Shown: positions 1-13,537, counted from the first letter of the stretch. The stretch is 64,000 bases of DNA from Strix aluco (GCF_031877795.1 NC_133933.1:70436503-70500502); one strand, 5' to 3'. Notes: a model not told the origin generated them from the sequence alone. A program made the numbers and translations.

Positions 1-3000
1 CTCATGCCCCTTATTGTGACACAGTATATTGAAAGGATACAGGCTGTCAAAGCACCAAATAATAATATGCACCCAGACTGTTGCCATGTGTTTGAGAAGG
101 ACCATAATTTAAAAGAACATAAATAGGAAAGGAGCACAAATGAAAAGGAATATGAATACTACGTTCTCTCCACTTAGCAGGTTTGGTGCATTAAGAAGAA
201 CCAGACTCTTCTGTTAGCTGTAGCAATGCTATTTCACCCCCAAACCAAGTGGAAAAACAAAAGTGTAATTTCAGTTATAATTATTATCCAGGCAATATTT
301 CTCCTGACCTACTAGCACAGTTAGAACATTTTCTTTCAAAATATGCCTTTATTTTCTGCAGCCACAAATCTATCACACATTAGCTATTCTGCCTGATGTA
401 TTGCATTTGATCCAATGGTCTAGTTGAAATATATTTGCCCTAGGAGGGTGTAAATTACTCAAATTGCTTAGCTGTGAGAAGGTGATCTTGCTAATGGCAC
501 CACATCCATGCCAGGCAGAACTGCATGACTGCTCCTCGGCTGTTGGCCATGGCCTCGGGGCCTCCCGGGTGGAGAGGATTTCCAGTGTCCTGTTTGAAAA
601 CCAGAGCTGTCCACCAACTTGTTGCTGGGAACCTCCTCCTTACCACAACAGCCAAATATTTCTGATTCAGCATGGCAATAAAAGGACAGCTGTCAATCTC
701 AGTATTTAAGTGCTTTGGGCAAGGCTTGCTACAGGATGTGGTGTAGTATGTGTTTTGCCATTCCCTGTGCATGTTGTGGGTACAGATTCACAGCCATTAG
801 TAGTAGGGCATATGAGCAACCCAAGCCACTCAGCATTCTGCAGCCCACTTCTACTTCTGTGACAGCTGGGACTATACCAAATTATTCATTATTTTTAACT
901 AGAACTGAGTTTCTTTCTAGCTCATTAATTCACTTATGACTTCAACTGCCTTTTATTATTATCTTCTTATATGTCTTCTCTGCTCTTTGGAAATCATTTT
1001 CATTTTTGGTAATCAGGCTGGTAATCAAAGCCTCCAGTTCCAGACGCAAGCTCCCACTCACAAAATCCCTGAAGGGTTGATTGCTGGAAACTGGGAGGAT
1101 CTGCCAGGGAGAGAAACACTGAGCTGCCCCTGTTTAAGCAGCCACTGCTGGCTGCTCTTATGAGTCAGCAACATGGATCTTTGCTCTAACTCAGCTCTTA
1201 CATCCATATGAGTAAAGTAGATGGGGAAAATTTATGGTTTGAAATAGTATGTTTATTCATATAAACTACAGTTTGGTATAGGTAATACCTGTTAAGAGAA
1301 GAGATAGATTTCCGATTCTCATTTGGCTCTGAAATGCTCTAGGAAGGGAAACAGTCAAGAACAGACAAAAAATGTTGAGTTTCTCTAATGTTTTGTTTGT
1401 CGTAAAAACTGGGCTGATTATTCTTGCATAATTTTATGCATAAAGATTTTCGAGCTTATAAAAAGCAATAATGTGGCTTGTAGAATGAATCTGTAAATAC
1501 GTTCACAGGTTTACTTTGCCATTGTTTAACTGTGTTTATCCCAGAGGCTCAGAACAAGAGTTCTAAAAATATTCACTGTTGGCCCAAGTCTACTTTCATT
1601 TCTGTTAATATGAATGTCCCATCCTGGGTAAGCTTTTCCTGTAGACTGTTAGATGAATTTACCTCAGTTGGGTACCAACGGCATTTTCAGTTTTAAAAAC
1701 ATACTCTAAAGTAGTCTGATTAAAAGTAGGGCTACTTTACACATCATGCCAACAGCCCAGTCTGTAAACAACTGCCTAATAAATATTTACTGGTTCAGGT
1801 TTGGGATTCTACTTCTACATCTCTTCTCTCAATACAGAACTCTGGGTGATGAAAGAACCTCCTGAAGGTTACTTGGATTTGAAATCAGTTTCTCTAACTT
1901 TGGTGTCTCCTAGCCCCGGTTTTTGTATCTTCTGGGTGTGCTGCCACTCTGAGCTTCTTTTTCTCTCCAGTAAGGCACCTTATGGTGCTCACATGTATGG
2001 GCAAAACCCTTCTTGTCATACAGATATCTTATGTGACATTGGCTTCTGCAGCTGCAGTAGGAAGTGGATGGAAAACAAGCGATTATGTGAGCCTAGGCCC
2101 ATGTGTGACCATGCAGGAGTCTCAGCTGCAGCCATCAGGCAAGACTCTTTGGCCTGTGCTTTGTGTGTAACTTAGTGTGCCCGCTCGTACAATTAATAAA
2201 ATGTCTGGATAGCAGCTAACCCTTTGATAAGTATTTCTCTCTCTGGTTTAAGAGATGGTTTCTTTTGAAAGCTTCTTAATTTATTTGTATGATTTTCAGG
2301 GTAAGTGTTGGTAGGATACAAAGATTCTTTAATATTGGGGGAGCGTAACTCAGCTGCTGCAACACGTTCACACCAGACTGTGCTCTGGTTTCTTGGGCTC
2401 ATGTTTGGTTTTAAACTGGTCTCATACAAACCCACAAATCTAAATAACATGGACAGTGAAGGATGAATTACACAAAACAGCCAAACATGAGCATTTCCAT
2501 GCGGCATAGCCCCCACCAGAGGAGCACTGTAAGACGACTCCCAGGCAAACCAGAGAAAGGAAGGACCATGTGCAATACGGGGATTTTATCTGTGTGTTCA
2601 GTGTCCACCTCCATAGGTTTTCATTTGATTTTGGCCACATGCCTCCTGTGCCTTTGGCCCCCCTCTGGGGCCAGCAATGGCTCAAGCAATCTTCTCTTTG
2701 GATTTCTCTAGAGTGAGAAAAGCAGACAGGGTAAGAAAATGCCAAACGTTTTGGTAGAGCCAAGTGCTATGGGATTTCTTTCAGGAATAATGATTAACAA
2801 ATGTTAGCTAACACTTTTCTGAAACCTCCTTTTTCTAATTGTTGCAAGGACCAGTTTGAGTCTGGAATATTAATAGTAACATTAATCCACTCATGCATAA
2901 GCTAATGTAGTATTTGGATGGAAATGTCTGCTGGTATGGGGAACAACTCACATGACAGCTGTGGATGTGGCTATGGGGGTGACAGGAGGGGCCAGCTGAG

Positions 3001-6000
3001 GCCACGCGGAGCGTGCTGTGCCCAACCGCTGGCGCTGCCCCTGCCTGCCCAGGGTCCTGGCCCAACACTCGCCGAGGCATGGCTGGCCTTCCTCAGTGCC
3101 ACTGCTTGTCCCCGACTCTCCCGGGAGGAACAACACAGATGTCCAGCCAGGACTTGGCTCTTCTGCCTGGTACACACCACCTACAACCACATCTTAGCTC
3201 CTCTTCCCTTTCCGTGACTTTGCCTTCGGCTCACGGCAAAGCTAGGCCAGACCCTGTAAGGACTCTTCTTCTCGGACACAGTCCCCCTGCGCAACTTCGA
3301 TTCCAGCTACCTGAGAAAGATGTGAGACACTGTGGCAGGAGGTCAGCAATGCAAAATTGCCGTGCCGGGAATTGCTGAGTCGCACAGTCAGTGCATCAGT
3401 GCTGGTGGTGGCAGGTGGTAGCTCAGCACCAGAGAGGCTCCAATCCAGGGAACTGTGGAGACCAGCCGCTCTGCTCCTGTCTGATGCCTGCCCAAGCAGC
3501 AGAGAGACTTTGGGGTGAGGAGTGTGCTTAGCTTAGTAGTTTGTCAAATCCCATTTTTTAATGTGTTTTATGTAATAAATGATCACTTTATGCTTTTGAG
3601 TTGTGCATGTCCTGTTTGCAGAGTCTCTTTGTGCCTGGTTAAAGATGCCCAAACAAACTGATCCAAAGGAGAGGCCATAACGTCTTTTGAACTAGGACCT
3701 ACTTGTGTTCACCTTCCCAGCCCAGTTTTTCCTGTGCTGGTGGGGTTGGTTGTTCACCCAGCTTGGTAGAGCATATTGCTCTTCTCCACAAAGACAGGAG
3801 ACTCCCCATACACAGTCTTTTTTTAGTCTCTTTTCATGACTCTGGTAACTTCACTGACTACAGGGAAGATCCTTCTTCCCTTTGATCCCACGGCCTCCAG
3901 CCTCTGTTACTCCATCAGACTTCCTAGTGTAAATTATTAATGTCTATAAATTATTAATTCACATTGATGGTCCAGAAATGCTACAGTAGTAAAAAACCCA
4001 GAAGCTTAATAAGTAATTATGAAGGAGCATCTCCGCAGTTACCACAGATTAAAGTGGTCTTCCAATAGCCTGAAGTTACAGGATAGCAACAAGACAAAAT
4101 GATGCAAATTGATCTGTGGCTTCTCCATGCATATCTTGTGTGACTCACTAAATTCAGTGATGTCCAGTAACATGTCTTTAGTCTGTGTTATTTTGAAAGT
4201 AATAAACCCTCATATACTGAAAATTCAAAAAGTGTCTAGTATAGAACTAATTCAGTTAATTTCTGGTCTCTCAAAAACATGAAGAACTTTGTTTCCTTTT
4301 TTATAATCTTCTTTTAAGGTACAATTAAGTGGGTGTCCTGTGTATTTCAGTGCCTTTCCTGTATTTCTAGAAAAATTATTACTATGTCTTCACAGAAAAT
4401 TATAGAATACATATGGAACAAAAATGTCATGTAATTTACAATTGCTTGATGAGCAATGAATCTATTTCTAGATGTCTGCTACATCTACCACTAAAAGTAA
4501 TTTCGGTTATATGTTTCCTTGATTAACACATTTTTAATGGTTTAATTGTAATGGAGCTATAACATACTAGAGACCTGTCCTGCACTTGAAGTTTTGCCAG
4601 GAAGGGTGAAGTTAAGAATATCTGGATTTACTAAAAAATTAATCCATTTATTCCATCTTCACTTTTGAAATGTCTTCCTTACCTTTGCAGTGTTACTCAT
4701 TTAGGATGTTGGTTTAGCCTGCTCCGCATATTCCTTTTGTTAGCAATCGTTCTACAAATAAGAGTTTCCACCCTGGTGCAGTGATACATCTCATTTTAGA
4801 GCATAATGGTAAAGCTGCTTTTAATTTATCTAGTTATCATATTTGCTTGATGGTTCTGCTTGGTTTTGCAGTGGATTTTTTTGATAATTAACCTAAATAA
4901 GTTTGCTGACATTACCTTTACAAAGAATAGACATTTCATTTCCTCTTACCCATGATTTGTATTCCAATCTCCTGTACTTTGCAAGCATAAAGTAATGCAG
5001 CCAGCAGCTCGATGCTGCTGCCATCGCATTCAGCCATTTGCAAGCATTCAGTCATCCATTGGTTTCTGGAGGAGGGAGGTTTGTTTCCCACTCTGCTCGG
5101 CTGGCTGGCAGCATGCGTACCCCAGAATTTAAGATTATTTGCAATTAATTTCTGTAGTGCTCTGTGCACATTTAAGGATTTGCCTGCTTAGTACACTTTG
5201 ATTTCCAGACACAGAAGTTCAGTGCACCTATGCAATGATAAATGTATTAGTAAAAGGAGCTTCTAATGTATGCTTTGTTTCTTTGCTTCTTCCTGCTCCT
5301 CTAGGGAACATCTTCCTGAGCTTTGCCTTGACTTTGCCTCGATCCTGTAGTATTTCTTGGGGCCTTTCCCTTCAGTGCTCTGCCAGAGCGGTATTTCACA
5401 GCCACATGCTCATTCAGCCTTCCCTCTCAGATGTATTTGATTGGAAAATGTGACCAGGAAACGGGACATTTCCCTGTACAGTACAGCTGAGTGACACACA
5501 CAAGTGTGCAGCATTTGACTTACCAGATGCAGAGAACGCTACCGTTTTCCTTCATTTCATCCTTTATTCTTCTAAACATTTGGACTTATTACATCTTTTT
5601 TACCCTGGCAGCTACTTTTGAATTTTATCAGTAGCTGCTGGCATTTCTTTTTGGCTTTGTTTTTCTGTTACATTGTGGTTGTCTGAGTTATGACTGAAGT
5701 TAAATCATATCAGCATGTTTTCTTCTTCTTCTCTTCTGACTGTTTCAGTGCCTGAAGTTCTCTGTATGGCTGGGGAAAAAAAAGAATGAAACGTAAAAAG
5801 GATTCTGAAAGTGCAATGTTTTCCCTGACTTTTAATTCAAACTGTAATTTTGCTAAAAAAACTTCACCAGAATCTCTAGAGTAATTTCTGACCTCAAAAC
5901 ATCTCTGCCTTTCTTATCTGAAATAAAAACTCCTTTCACTTCAAATAACCTTCTGCTGAAATCCTCATATGTCATTTCTTAATCAACTCCTTTTAACTAC

Positions 6001-8779
6001 CCTAATTCTGCATTTTTGATTGGTTTAATCCTTAATCACCAAGAGGAAAGTGTGGCTTTTATTTTCTGGCAATGAGGAGAGAGTCCTGTGTGAGAAACAG
6101 TTCCATGTCCCAGTCTCTGCTAATGCATTTTGCATCCAAGAGTCACTAAACAAAGCACGTAAATAGCAGTGGAAGCAGAGACCAGAACCCAGCAGTCAAA
6201 CTCCAGCCTCTTGCTCCAGAAGTATTTGCTTATCAATGCCAGAGCGCCCTTTTTGCTATGGCAGGAATGGCAGGCATATCACTTTTTGTTTTCCTATGTA
6301 CTGTTCTAATTATTGCTCCAGTATGAGAGCATTTTATTTCTCAGCCCAGCCGTCTCTCAGGACTGATTTTCATTCAGTACAAATGTTCTCATTATAAAGA
6401 CTTAACATGAGGAGAATATAAATGAGAAAATGAATGCACACTAAGAACTTGCTTATAAACTGTGTGATCAAAGGAACAGCAGAGTAAAACACATGTCAGC
6501 ATTAACGTGCTCCTATTTCCAGGGTTCAAACAGTTTCCTTTCCCATAAGAATGGTGCGATTCCTTGTCTCTGAAAGCAGGCCAACGTAATGATTTTGTTT
6601 AACTGAAATAAAAAGTGCAAAGCACTTCTATAGAACATTATGGTACAGCACTAATGAGCTCTTTGAAAGCAAATGCACCTTCATCAGTTTCAGAGATTAC
6701 CCCTTATTACTATGTGAAAACTTACAAAAGAATCAAAATTCCAAAAGGTTTTCACAAATTAGATTACTACATGACCATGACTTAGAACAATTTTCATAAA
6801 GCTAAAACAAGACCTACTTTAACCAACCGCCCGCTAACCACACAGCTGACCCACTCACCATCTGTCTTGGGAGGGTGCATCCCTTGGGAACTGCTTTTGT
6901 TGGGTGGTTTTGGGCCGCCTCCACTGCCTCAGGATCAGACAGTAGTCACCTCTAGGTGAAGGCTTCAGTGCACAGCCACGCAGGCCCTCCGCTGACCTCT
7001 GGCAGAAACCAGAGGTGTCTCTGCAAAGACATCAACCTCTGGGATTTCAGTGACAACCTCCCCCTTCTCCAAAGGGATGGAAAGAGCTGAAAGCCACAGC
7101 ACGATTCAGTCCCTCACTTTCTCAGGCCAGGACAAAGTGCCATTAACAGCTGAACAGAGGCAGAGGGCATTCACAGATAAAAGACTGTTGTGAAAAAGAT
7201 TGTGCAAAACAAAGTCCCAGGCTAGAAGCAGAGTGAAGCAACCCTCAGGCATCCGGCTACCAGGCTCCACCTGAGGCAACCGGATTCCTTCCTGGCTTCC
7301 ATGGGGCTGCAGCTGCCTCTGCAGGTAGTATTTCACCTGCAGTGAAAAAGTTTCAGTTTACACTTCATTTCACAAGCATATTCTCAGACATAACTGAATT
7401 TAAAAAGTACATGTGTTTTTACTAAACTTCAAATTACAAGCTCTACTGAGTGCATTGGCTTTGCTCTTCTATTTTTCCTGCTTGCTGGCTACATAAATAT
7501 GTAGGATATGTCTCAAGACTTATAAAATCAGAATTCTGACAAGAATATGAGTCATGTCTAGACTGACATAAAAATGAAACAGTATCATTCTTGTCACCAG
7601 AATGAAGCATGGCTGACACTCTTTGATCCATGAGACACTCACATGGGCTTTAGGCTAAAATAGCACATACAAAAGTGTGCACAGTTATAATCAGAAACTT
7701 CTGTAAATATAGAACATGAAGCTTCTTGAATCCTAACTGTCAGATTATATAACCTTGCCATGAAGTAGTATTAAACCACTCAAAGCATCATACTTACTTC
7801 AGTAGGACCATTAGTAGATAGATACAGGGCATTATCCAGTGTGGATCCCAATATGTGTGTATCTGGATAGAATATCTGAATCTGACCTTAAGCTCCAATC
7901 CTTTTTAGATTTATATCAGCTTCACTCAACACAGAAACACTATTTAGTTTCCTTTTCATGAAGATCTTGATTCATATTCATCTGCTGCATTACTATCTAA
8001 CTTCCAGACTGAGCATCCTTATGCCGTGCTCACCCATGTTTGGAGACACTGGTTTCTACAACAGGCTCCCTTCCTACATCAAAGAATTGGTGTCTGTTGG
8101 TCAGGACTTACACAGATTTACTGATCTCTCTGGTTATTCTGTCAACTCTTAAACACTTCTGATGCACAGCTCAACAGTGCAGACAATTCATGGCAAGGGC
8201 TGCTCAGGTATCAAATGTATGGCTTCTGCAACTTTTGTGCACTACGCCTAGACCACGTGTAGATGTCAGGAACAGTTTCTCAGTGGGTCACGGGCAGTCC
8301 AAAGACTTCTAGCTAGACTAGTCCTGGAAGCTGAGCTACTGATTTTAAACCTGTCACAGACTTCTCTACAATCAGCGGTGTAGAAATACTCTTGAGTATG
8401 AGCAAGCTAGAAGGTAGAACCAAAACCAAAACGTGGTCAAACCTGCACCATGTGTTTTGAAATGCCAACACTTTCCTGGAATAACCTGTGCATCACTACT
8501 TCAAAGACTCGTTAAACACAGTTTTTGATGTTGAAGAGTGGATATGGACCTCTAGGAAGCTGGTTTACTTCCTTTTAAACCCACACTGCCCAGAATATAA
8601 ATTAATCCCTAGAGTTTCAAAGTTTTGCCATTTAAAACAATAATGACTTGGGACTAGTTTATCTGCATGAATTTCTTCACATGATTTCAGCACCCAAGTT
8701 CCAGATCAGTATCTTGGCACAACACCCATAGTCAACGGTGTGATTCATATAAGCACTGTTTCTGCCAATCCTGGTACTT
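1..8779. other. Region downstream of AKAP7 with no supported gene
   Basis: The sequence is AT-rich, with many short open frames on both strands. None has a recognisable domain, a convincing splice-bounded shape or a conserved family motif; the longest is 124 codons at 1801-2175. The only compositional change is a GC-rich block near 2940-3500. I see no RNA gene and no clear interspersed repeat. Confidence 0.6.
2940..3500. other. GC-rich block in otherwise AT-rich DNA
   Basis: This stretch is clearly richer in G+C and CpG than its surroundings. It carries overlapping open frames on both strands (2918-3217 and 3013-3378 plus; 2948-3190 minus), which is expected for GC-rich DNA since stop codons are rarer. 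A plus-strand AATAAA follows at 3574-3579 with a GT-rich stretch after it. No known protein is recognised. It could be a terminal exon of an unknown plus-strand transcript or only a composition feature. Confidence 0.3.
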
Positions 8780-9920
8780 TCACGTACTTAATTTTATTAA
8801 AGTCCATTTGGAGATGGGTGAAAACGTACATAGAGTGCAAAGGAAAAAATACTTTATTATGAATAGCATGTATGAGTCACCTTGTAGAATATACTGTTAT
8901 ATATCAAATGAAAAAAAAAAAAACCAATGCTCTGATGCATGAGATACATGACCAGTGCTTGAGACCAATGAAGAATATGCACACAGGTGTTCTAACAGCA
9001 CAACTCTGATATCAATCACAACATACATTTCATAGCTTTTATGACCAGAGGCAATTTTAAACAATGTTTATAAAAATGCAGATATTGGACCTACTCCTGC
9101 ATTGTACATCCAAAGCTTCGGTGAATCTTGCAGGTATGTGGCGGGAACAATGAGAGCAAACTGACACCCCACCTCAGGCAGCAGAAGGTGGAGATGGAGG
9201 AAACATCAAAAGAAGACAAAAACAGTGTTCTACAAAAGTAAAAATGCAAATATTATCTCAAGGAATATTATTAATTTCACAAGAAACCTTAATTGCAGCA
9301 TCCTGACTCCATTAAAGCCAATGAGAGTCTGCTATTGAGACCAGTGGAGCCTGAATTTCATTCTGAAATTTAAAACATTCTTGAGTTAGTGTAAACATCA
9401 GCAGAAACAACATGTCAGCATCTATACAAGTATTCAAGTGCTGTTTTAAAAAAACCAAAAACCAGACAGTGCTAACCCAAAATGCTAGTACATATCCAAA
9501 AGGCAGATAATTAAAAGAGGTTTTTTTCAAATATACATTTTAAAGTATTTAAAAGCATCCATTTTTTAATATTTGTATATCATTGCTAGAGAAGGGATCT
9601 ATGACAAAAATCTGAATTATTTGCAATGATAAAGGAAGGGCACAGTGTTTGCTCAGATTTATTTGAAACCATATTTTTCCACTTTGGAGTCATGACATAT
9701 ACCTGCACATTCAAGCATGTTTCAAAGCAGTGCTCAGGAGTCGCTGTACTTCATCATTATGAAATATAATCCTTCTGTGCAAGTATTTCAGCATGATTCC
9801 TCATGAGCCACTTACACCCATTTGTATTTTCAGTAAAAAAGAAACAGGAAGTAAAATTTCTTGATGAAAATTTTTGTCTTTAAACAACCTGATGAGATTT
9901 TACATGATGGCAATTTACAA
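8780..9920 (-). other. Probable 3' UTR of the minus-strand transcript
   Basis: AT-rich sequence follows the TGA at 9923-9921 on the minus strand. AATAAA signals on that strand sit at 9663-9658, 8858-8853 and 8798-8793; the last two would place polyadenylation near 8770-8840. No open frame of note is present. The extent is inferred from the signals only. Confidence 0.4.
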
Positions 9921-10120
9921 TCATGCATTTGGAGATCCAGAGTCAATACAACTTTTCCATTTACTGTTAGAGTTGTGCCTGTCTTCAAACAGTTCTTTGC
10001 TAATTTTCGTGCGGATCTCGGGACTGGATAACAGCTCCTTTATCTGATTCAGTCTGGATAACAGGGCCTGTGTTTCTCTGTGCAAAGCTTCCTTTACAAA
10101 GTCTGCTTCATGGCTCTTTC
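9921..10120 (-). CDS. Candidate alternative AKAP7 terminal exon with a different helical C-terminus
   Basis: Behind a strong acceptor (TTCTTTTCCTCTAG, AG at 10122-10121) an open frame of two bases plus 65 codons runs to TGA at 9923-9921. The frame has the same entry phase as the known PKA-binding exon, so either AKAP7 upstream exon could join it in frame. The product would be a charged, probably helical segment (ALHRETQALLSRLNQIKELL, residues 11-30), then SSPEIRTKISKELFEDR, then a polar tail ending SGSPNA. I do not recognise this sequence in any family. The other frames are closed by stops, and the composition looks protein-like. Several AATAAA signals lie 250-1150 bp downstream. Alternatives are a terminal exon of a nested unknown gene, or plain 3' UTR of AKAP7 with a chance frame. 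If spliced from the donor at the AKAP7 stop it would add only a few residues before stopping. Confidence 0.5.
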
Positions 10121-10882
10121 CTAGAGGAAAAGAACAATATAATACATTTTATAACAACTAATGTCATTTAGAATCATGAATGCATGGAGATAAAGAGATC
10201 GTATCTGGTTTGGACAGTATTAAGTGCTCAGCCTTTTGCCCATATTGATTTTTTATAAAAAGGTACTTTGTCAAAAAAATATAATTTACATCAACAAATG
10301 CTACCAAAAAGTAAAGAACAGTACACTGTCACATTTAAGAGAAACTCCTGCCATATTACATACTGTGTAATAGTATCTGCGATGCATATCTGTAGTGGTA
10401 ATTTTTAGATTGGGGTTGACTGCTGTTGACTAGGAAACAGCACGTGCTCTCACATGGAGTAAGCAGCCCTGCGGCAGTGCCAAACCCTCAGGCAGAGGGC
10501 ATTGCTTCCACTTATGGCAAGACCTCTTCCACGGCCATTCATGACAGTCCGAAAGGCAAACACAAAGGGTTCAGTTTCTCTTCACAAGCAAGGAAGGGAC
10601 TCTTGGTATCAAGAGCCAGTGAAGACTGGTGTCGCCTGCTTCACCATTCTTCTCTTTTTTCCATTGTCCATCCCTCCCAGCATTCAACAGGTTTTCAGCA
10701 GTGCAAGCACTTATTAAACCAGTAGACAGTGTCCTTCGATTCAGAACAAACTTTTGATAAGAGACTCACAAAGCAGAGTGCCTGTCACCCAGCACCACTT
10801 AGCAAATTTCAGTGGGGGGCTGGGACATGTTTTTGTGGTTATTCTTGGTGGGATATTCGCTCCCGGGGTTTTTGCACAGTGC
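10121..10882 (-). other. Sequence between the two AKAP7 terminal exons: 3' UTR of the PKA-binding exon and/or intron
   Basis: This stretch starts directly after the conserved stop codon of the PKA-binding exon and ends at the acceptor of the candidate exon. I see no canonical AATAAA on the minus strand inside it (only an AATAAG near 10711). The 3' UTR of the main transcript may therefore continue across the candidate exon to the signals near 9660 or 8800. Open frames on the plus strand here (for example 10426-10725) look like chance. Confidence 0.5.
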
Positions 10883-11085
10883 TCACTTGCTGTTATCATT
10901 GTCGCTCTCATTCTTACTGCTGCTTGCTGCTTCTTCAGTTTTCACAGGGCTTCCATCAGTCTGTCTGGTTTTGTTTTGCGTTTCTTCTAAATATTGCTGT
11001 ACAGCCTTCAGCACCGCATTCTCCACCAGCCTTTTGCTGAGGCTCACCAGCTCTGCATCATCTGGCTCTGCTGCATGTTTTTCAC
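10883..11085 (-). CDS. AKAP7: AKAP7 shared terminal exon with the PKA regulatory-subunit-binding helix and stop codon
   Basis: The exon opens after acceptor AG at 11086-11087 with GT, completing Ser (short isoform) or Gly (long isoform). It then encodes 66 residues to TGA at 10885-10883. Residues 9-37 (starting [11 protein letters not shown]) carry the amphipathic helix that docks on the D/D domain of PKA RII and RI. The hydrophobic positions L, V, V, A, V, L, A, V and Y of the helix are all present. A polar tail rich in Ser, Glu and Asn follows (about residues 38-66), ending DNDNSK; the mammalian tail ends in a comparable NNRK. Relative to the human helix as I remember it, one Arg is Ser (ELVSL for ELVRL). 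The stop overlaps a possible donor (AA|GTGAGC). No AATAAA is evident in the roughly 760 bp down to the next exon candidate. Confidence 0.95.
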
Positions 11086-13537
11086 CTATGCGTCACAACA
11101 GACAAGAGAAGGAATTCATTGCCACAGAAAGATGGTAGCTGTAAATGTATCAGGAGCCTCTGTCTGAGCTGGATTTTAAGTTATTAGCTGCCTCTTCCTG
11201 ATTGTAAAAAGTAATTTCCCAAGCTCTGAATCGGAAGTGTTTCATGAAGATGTATACAGTATATCAGATCCAAAATATCTCACTGTTCATCTTTATTGTA
11301 ACACTCCAGTAAAAGCTACTGGCTAACACTATGAGCACCCACTCAGCTTAGAGGAGTAAGCTTGCAAATTTAATTTCTTCTGGCCGACAACCACCTGCAC
11401 CATCTGGGCAAAGATGAAGAACAAGGCACACGATGAATTTACATTTTAGCAGTATTCTTAAATTTAGCTGCCCCTGTTCTGTGATTTTGCTTAATAAATC
11501 TAAAATCTTGTACCTATTTATTCATTGCTTGTAATTCACAAGTTTCTCATGGGAAAAATGACTAAAATACTCTAAGTGCAGTTTAGAAATTTTTTTCTAA
11601 ACAAAGTGTAAAACTTGGAAAAAAACATATACTCCCTCCTTGTCTCTCTTCTTTCTACTAACTTAAAACTCTGACATTGAAGGAATGCAAGTTCCAGCAG
11701 TCCAGATATCTGCTGATAAAAGCAATAAGCTGGCACTTCCCTGCTTTGTTAAAAGTTCACATGAATAAACATATACAATGAAATAATTGTATACATCGTG
11801 AGGATTCTCATACATCATCACATGTATTTTCAAATTGTACTTTTCCACGAATCATTTTCCTAATAAACTACACAGCTTGCTACAGCATGCTCCTTTTATG
11901 AAGAATGCAATCCAGGAAAAGCACACTGTATTGTCTGATTCCCACTGGCCATGTAATTTGCCACTTTGCAATTTCTTGCACTAGGTAAATAACGCTTTCC
12001 CTCCATCTGTATTTAAAGTCCATACTTTTAATGTCCTTTTCTGGAATTAGCATTCTGCAACCAGTAATAAGAGGCTGCTTAGTCACACACATCTGGTGAA
12101 AGAGATACTATTGTATGCTTTCAGCACAAAGCTCTGCACTGTTCAATTAGCTAAATTTGCTCTTTTTCATATATGTAAATTTATTCAAGTTTCTAGCACA
12201 TATAGATTATAATTCTAAAAGACTTTTATTAGTCTTCCTAGTGGATTGCACAAACCGGGAGTGATTTCACTGATAAAACATAATTCATAAGGGGTGCCTT
12301 TACGAGCTGTTAATCTGAGCATCCTGCTCTGAAACAGCAAAACAGACCAAACTCTTCCAGTTCTGGGCCTCCACAGCACTGTTACTGTGGGGAAGGAAGA
12401 ACTGCACTCTCTGGCTGAAGAGCCATCAGACTACACCTGGGTAAAGCATTTTGTTACGTTTTGGAAAAAGTTTTGAAAAATACTCTAAAAAAATATTTTA
12501 AAAGGCAACTATGGGAATAGCTTTCATTAAAACAAAATTAAAAAAATAAGAGGAAACATTAAAAATGGGTTTAGCATTTCAAGAAGAAACGTTTTAGGTT
12601 AATATACAAGTCCGAGGGAGGCACAGGCACCACTCAAACCACTCACAGCAGCTACATACTCCATGTTCGCTGGCCCACTGCTTACCATGTTCTTTCGTTA
12701 TCTCCAAAACTTGGGCTTAAGCCTATCCTTTAACTTACGTAGAGGAGGAACTTAATTCAGGCTCTCTCAGAAGACCTAAGATATGTATGAACAGCATCTC
12801 CTCCCAGCTTTTATGAATTGATCCCGCTTGCTCCTTTGAATGCAGCCTTTTGATTCCAAATTTCCTTTGCTTTTATTAAAGATGCTTGACAAAATGTTTT
12901 GGTTGTCCCAGTCTATTTATTCACTAGAAAAAACCCAAACGTTGTGGTTTCCAGTTGGGAGACTTTCTTATTTTTCAGAACTGCTAGTGAATCACAGAAA
13001 TTGTTGCTCACACAGCTCTAATAAGCTGTCCATGCAACTCTGAACAAAATCAATAGGAAATATGGTGCTCAGCCACTCTGACACTAGATCCTATAGTACT
13101 TAATATGCAGAATATGACTAATCGGTCACAAAGGCCTTCAGATACCACAAAACAGTAGTGATTATATTTACTCAGAATGTAATTTTACTTGTAGTACATC
13201 ATGTGTTATTCTTACAGTCTAAAAAAGGACAGAAATCTTCTCTCAAATATTTTCTGCAAAACAGTTCCCATGTATAAAAACTATTGCAATACTATTGCAT
13301 TTAAAACTTCAAATTAGATAGATAGCTCACTGTGTAAGTAATTTCCCAAGCACGAAAAAAATCAGACTACCTCAAATGAGCCTTTTAAAAGCACAGTTTA
13401 TACAGCTACAGAAGAATGTTTTGGGGTTTTTTTGTTATATGTTTGGTTTTAATATTTTGAGACATTCGTGGCTCACTAACAGTCTGGAGTTGAGTCTATG
13501 GTACCTCCTAAGTACACTTACATTCCCACTAGGAAGA

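Noticed and set aside
1801-2175. 124-codon plus-strand open frame
   Set aside because: It has no recognisable domain, no splice or promoter context, and a low-complexity Cys/Ser-rich composition typical of a random frame.
8911-8924. A-run as a possible processed-pseudogene tail
   Set aside because: No gene-derived sequence was recognised upstream of it.
12738-12785. AG...GTAAGT pair on the minus strand that could be an AKAP7 beta exon
   Set aside because: The interval does not preserve the AKAP7 phase and the peptide does not match the known beta insertion.
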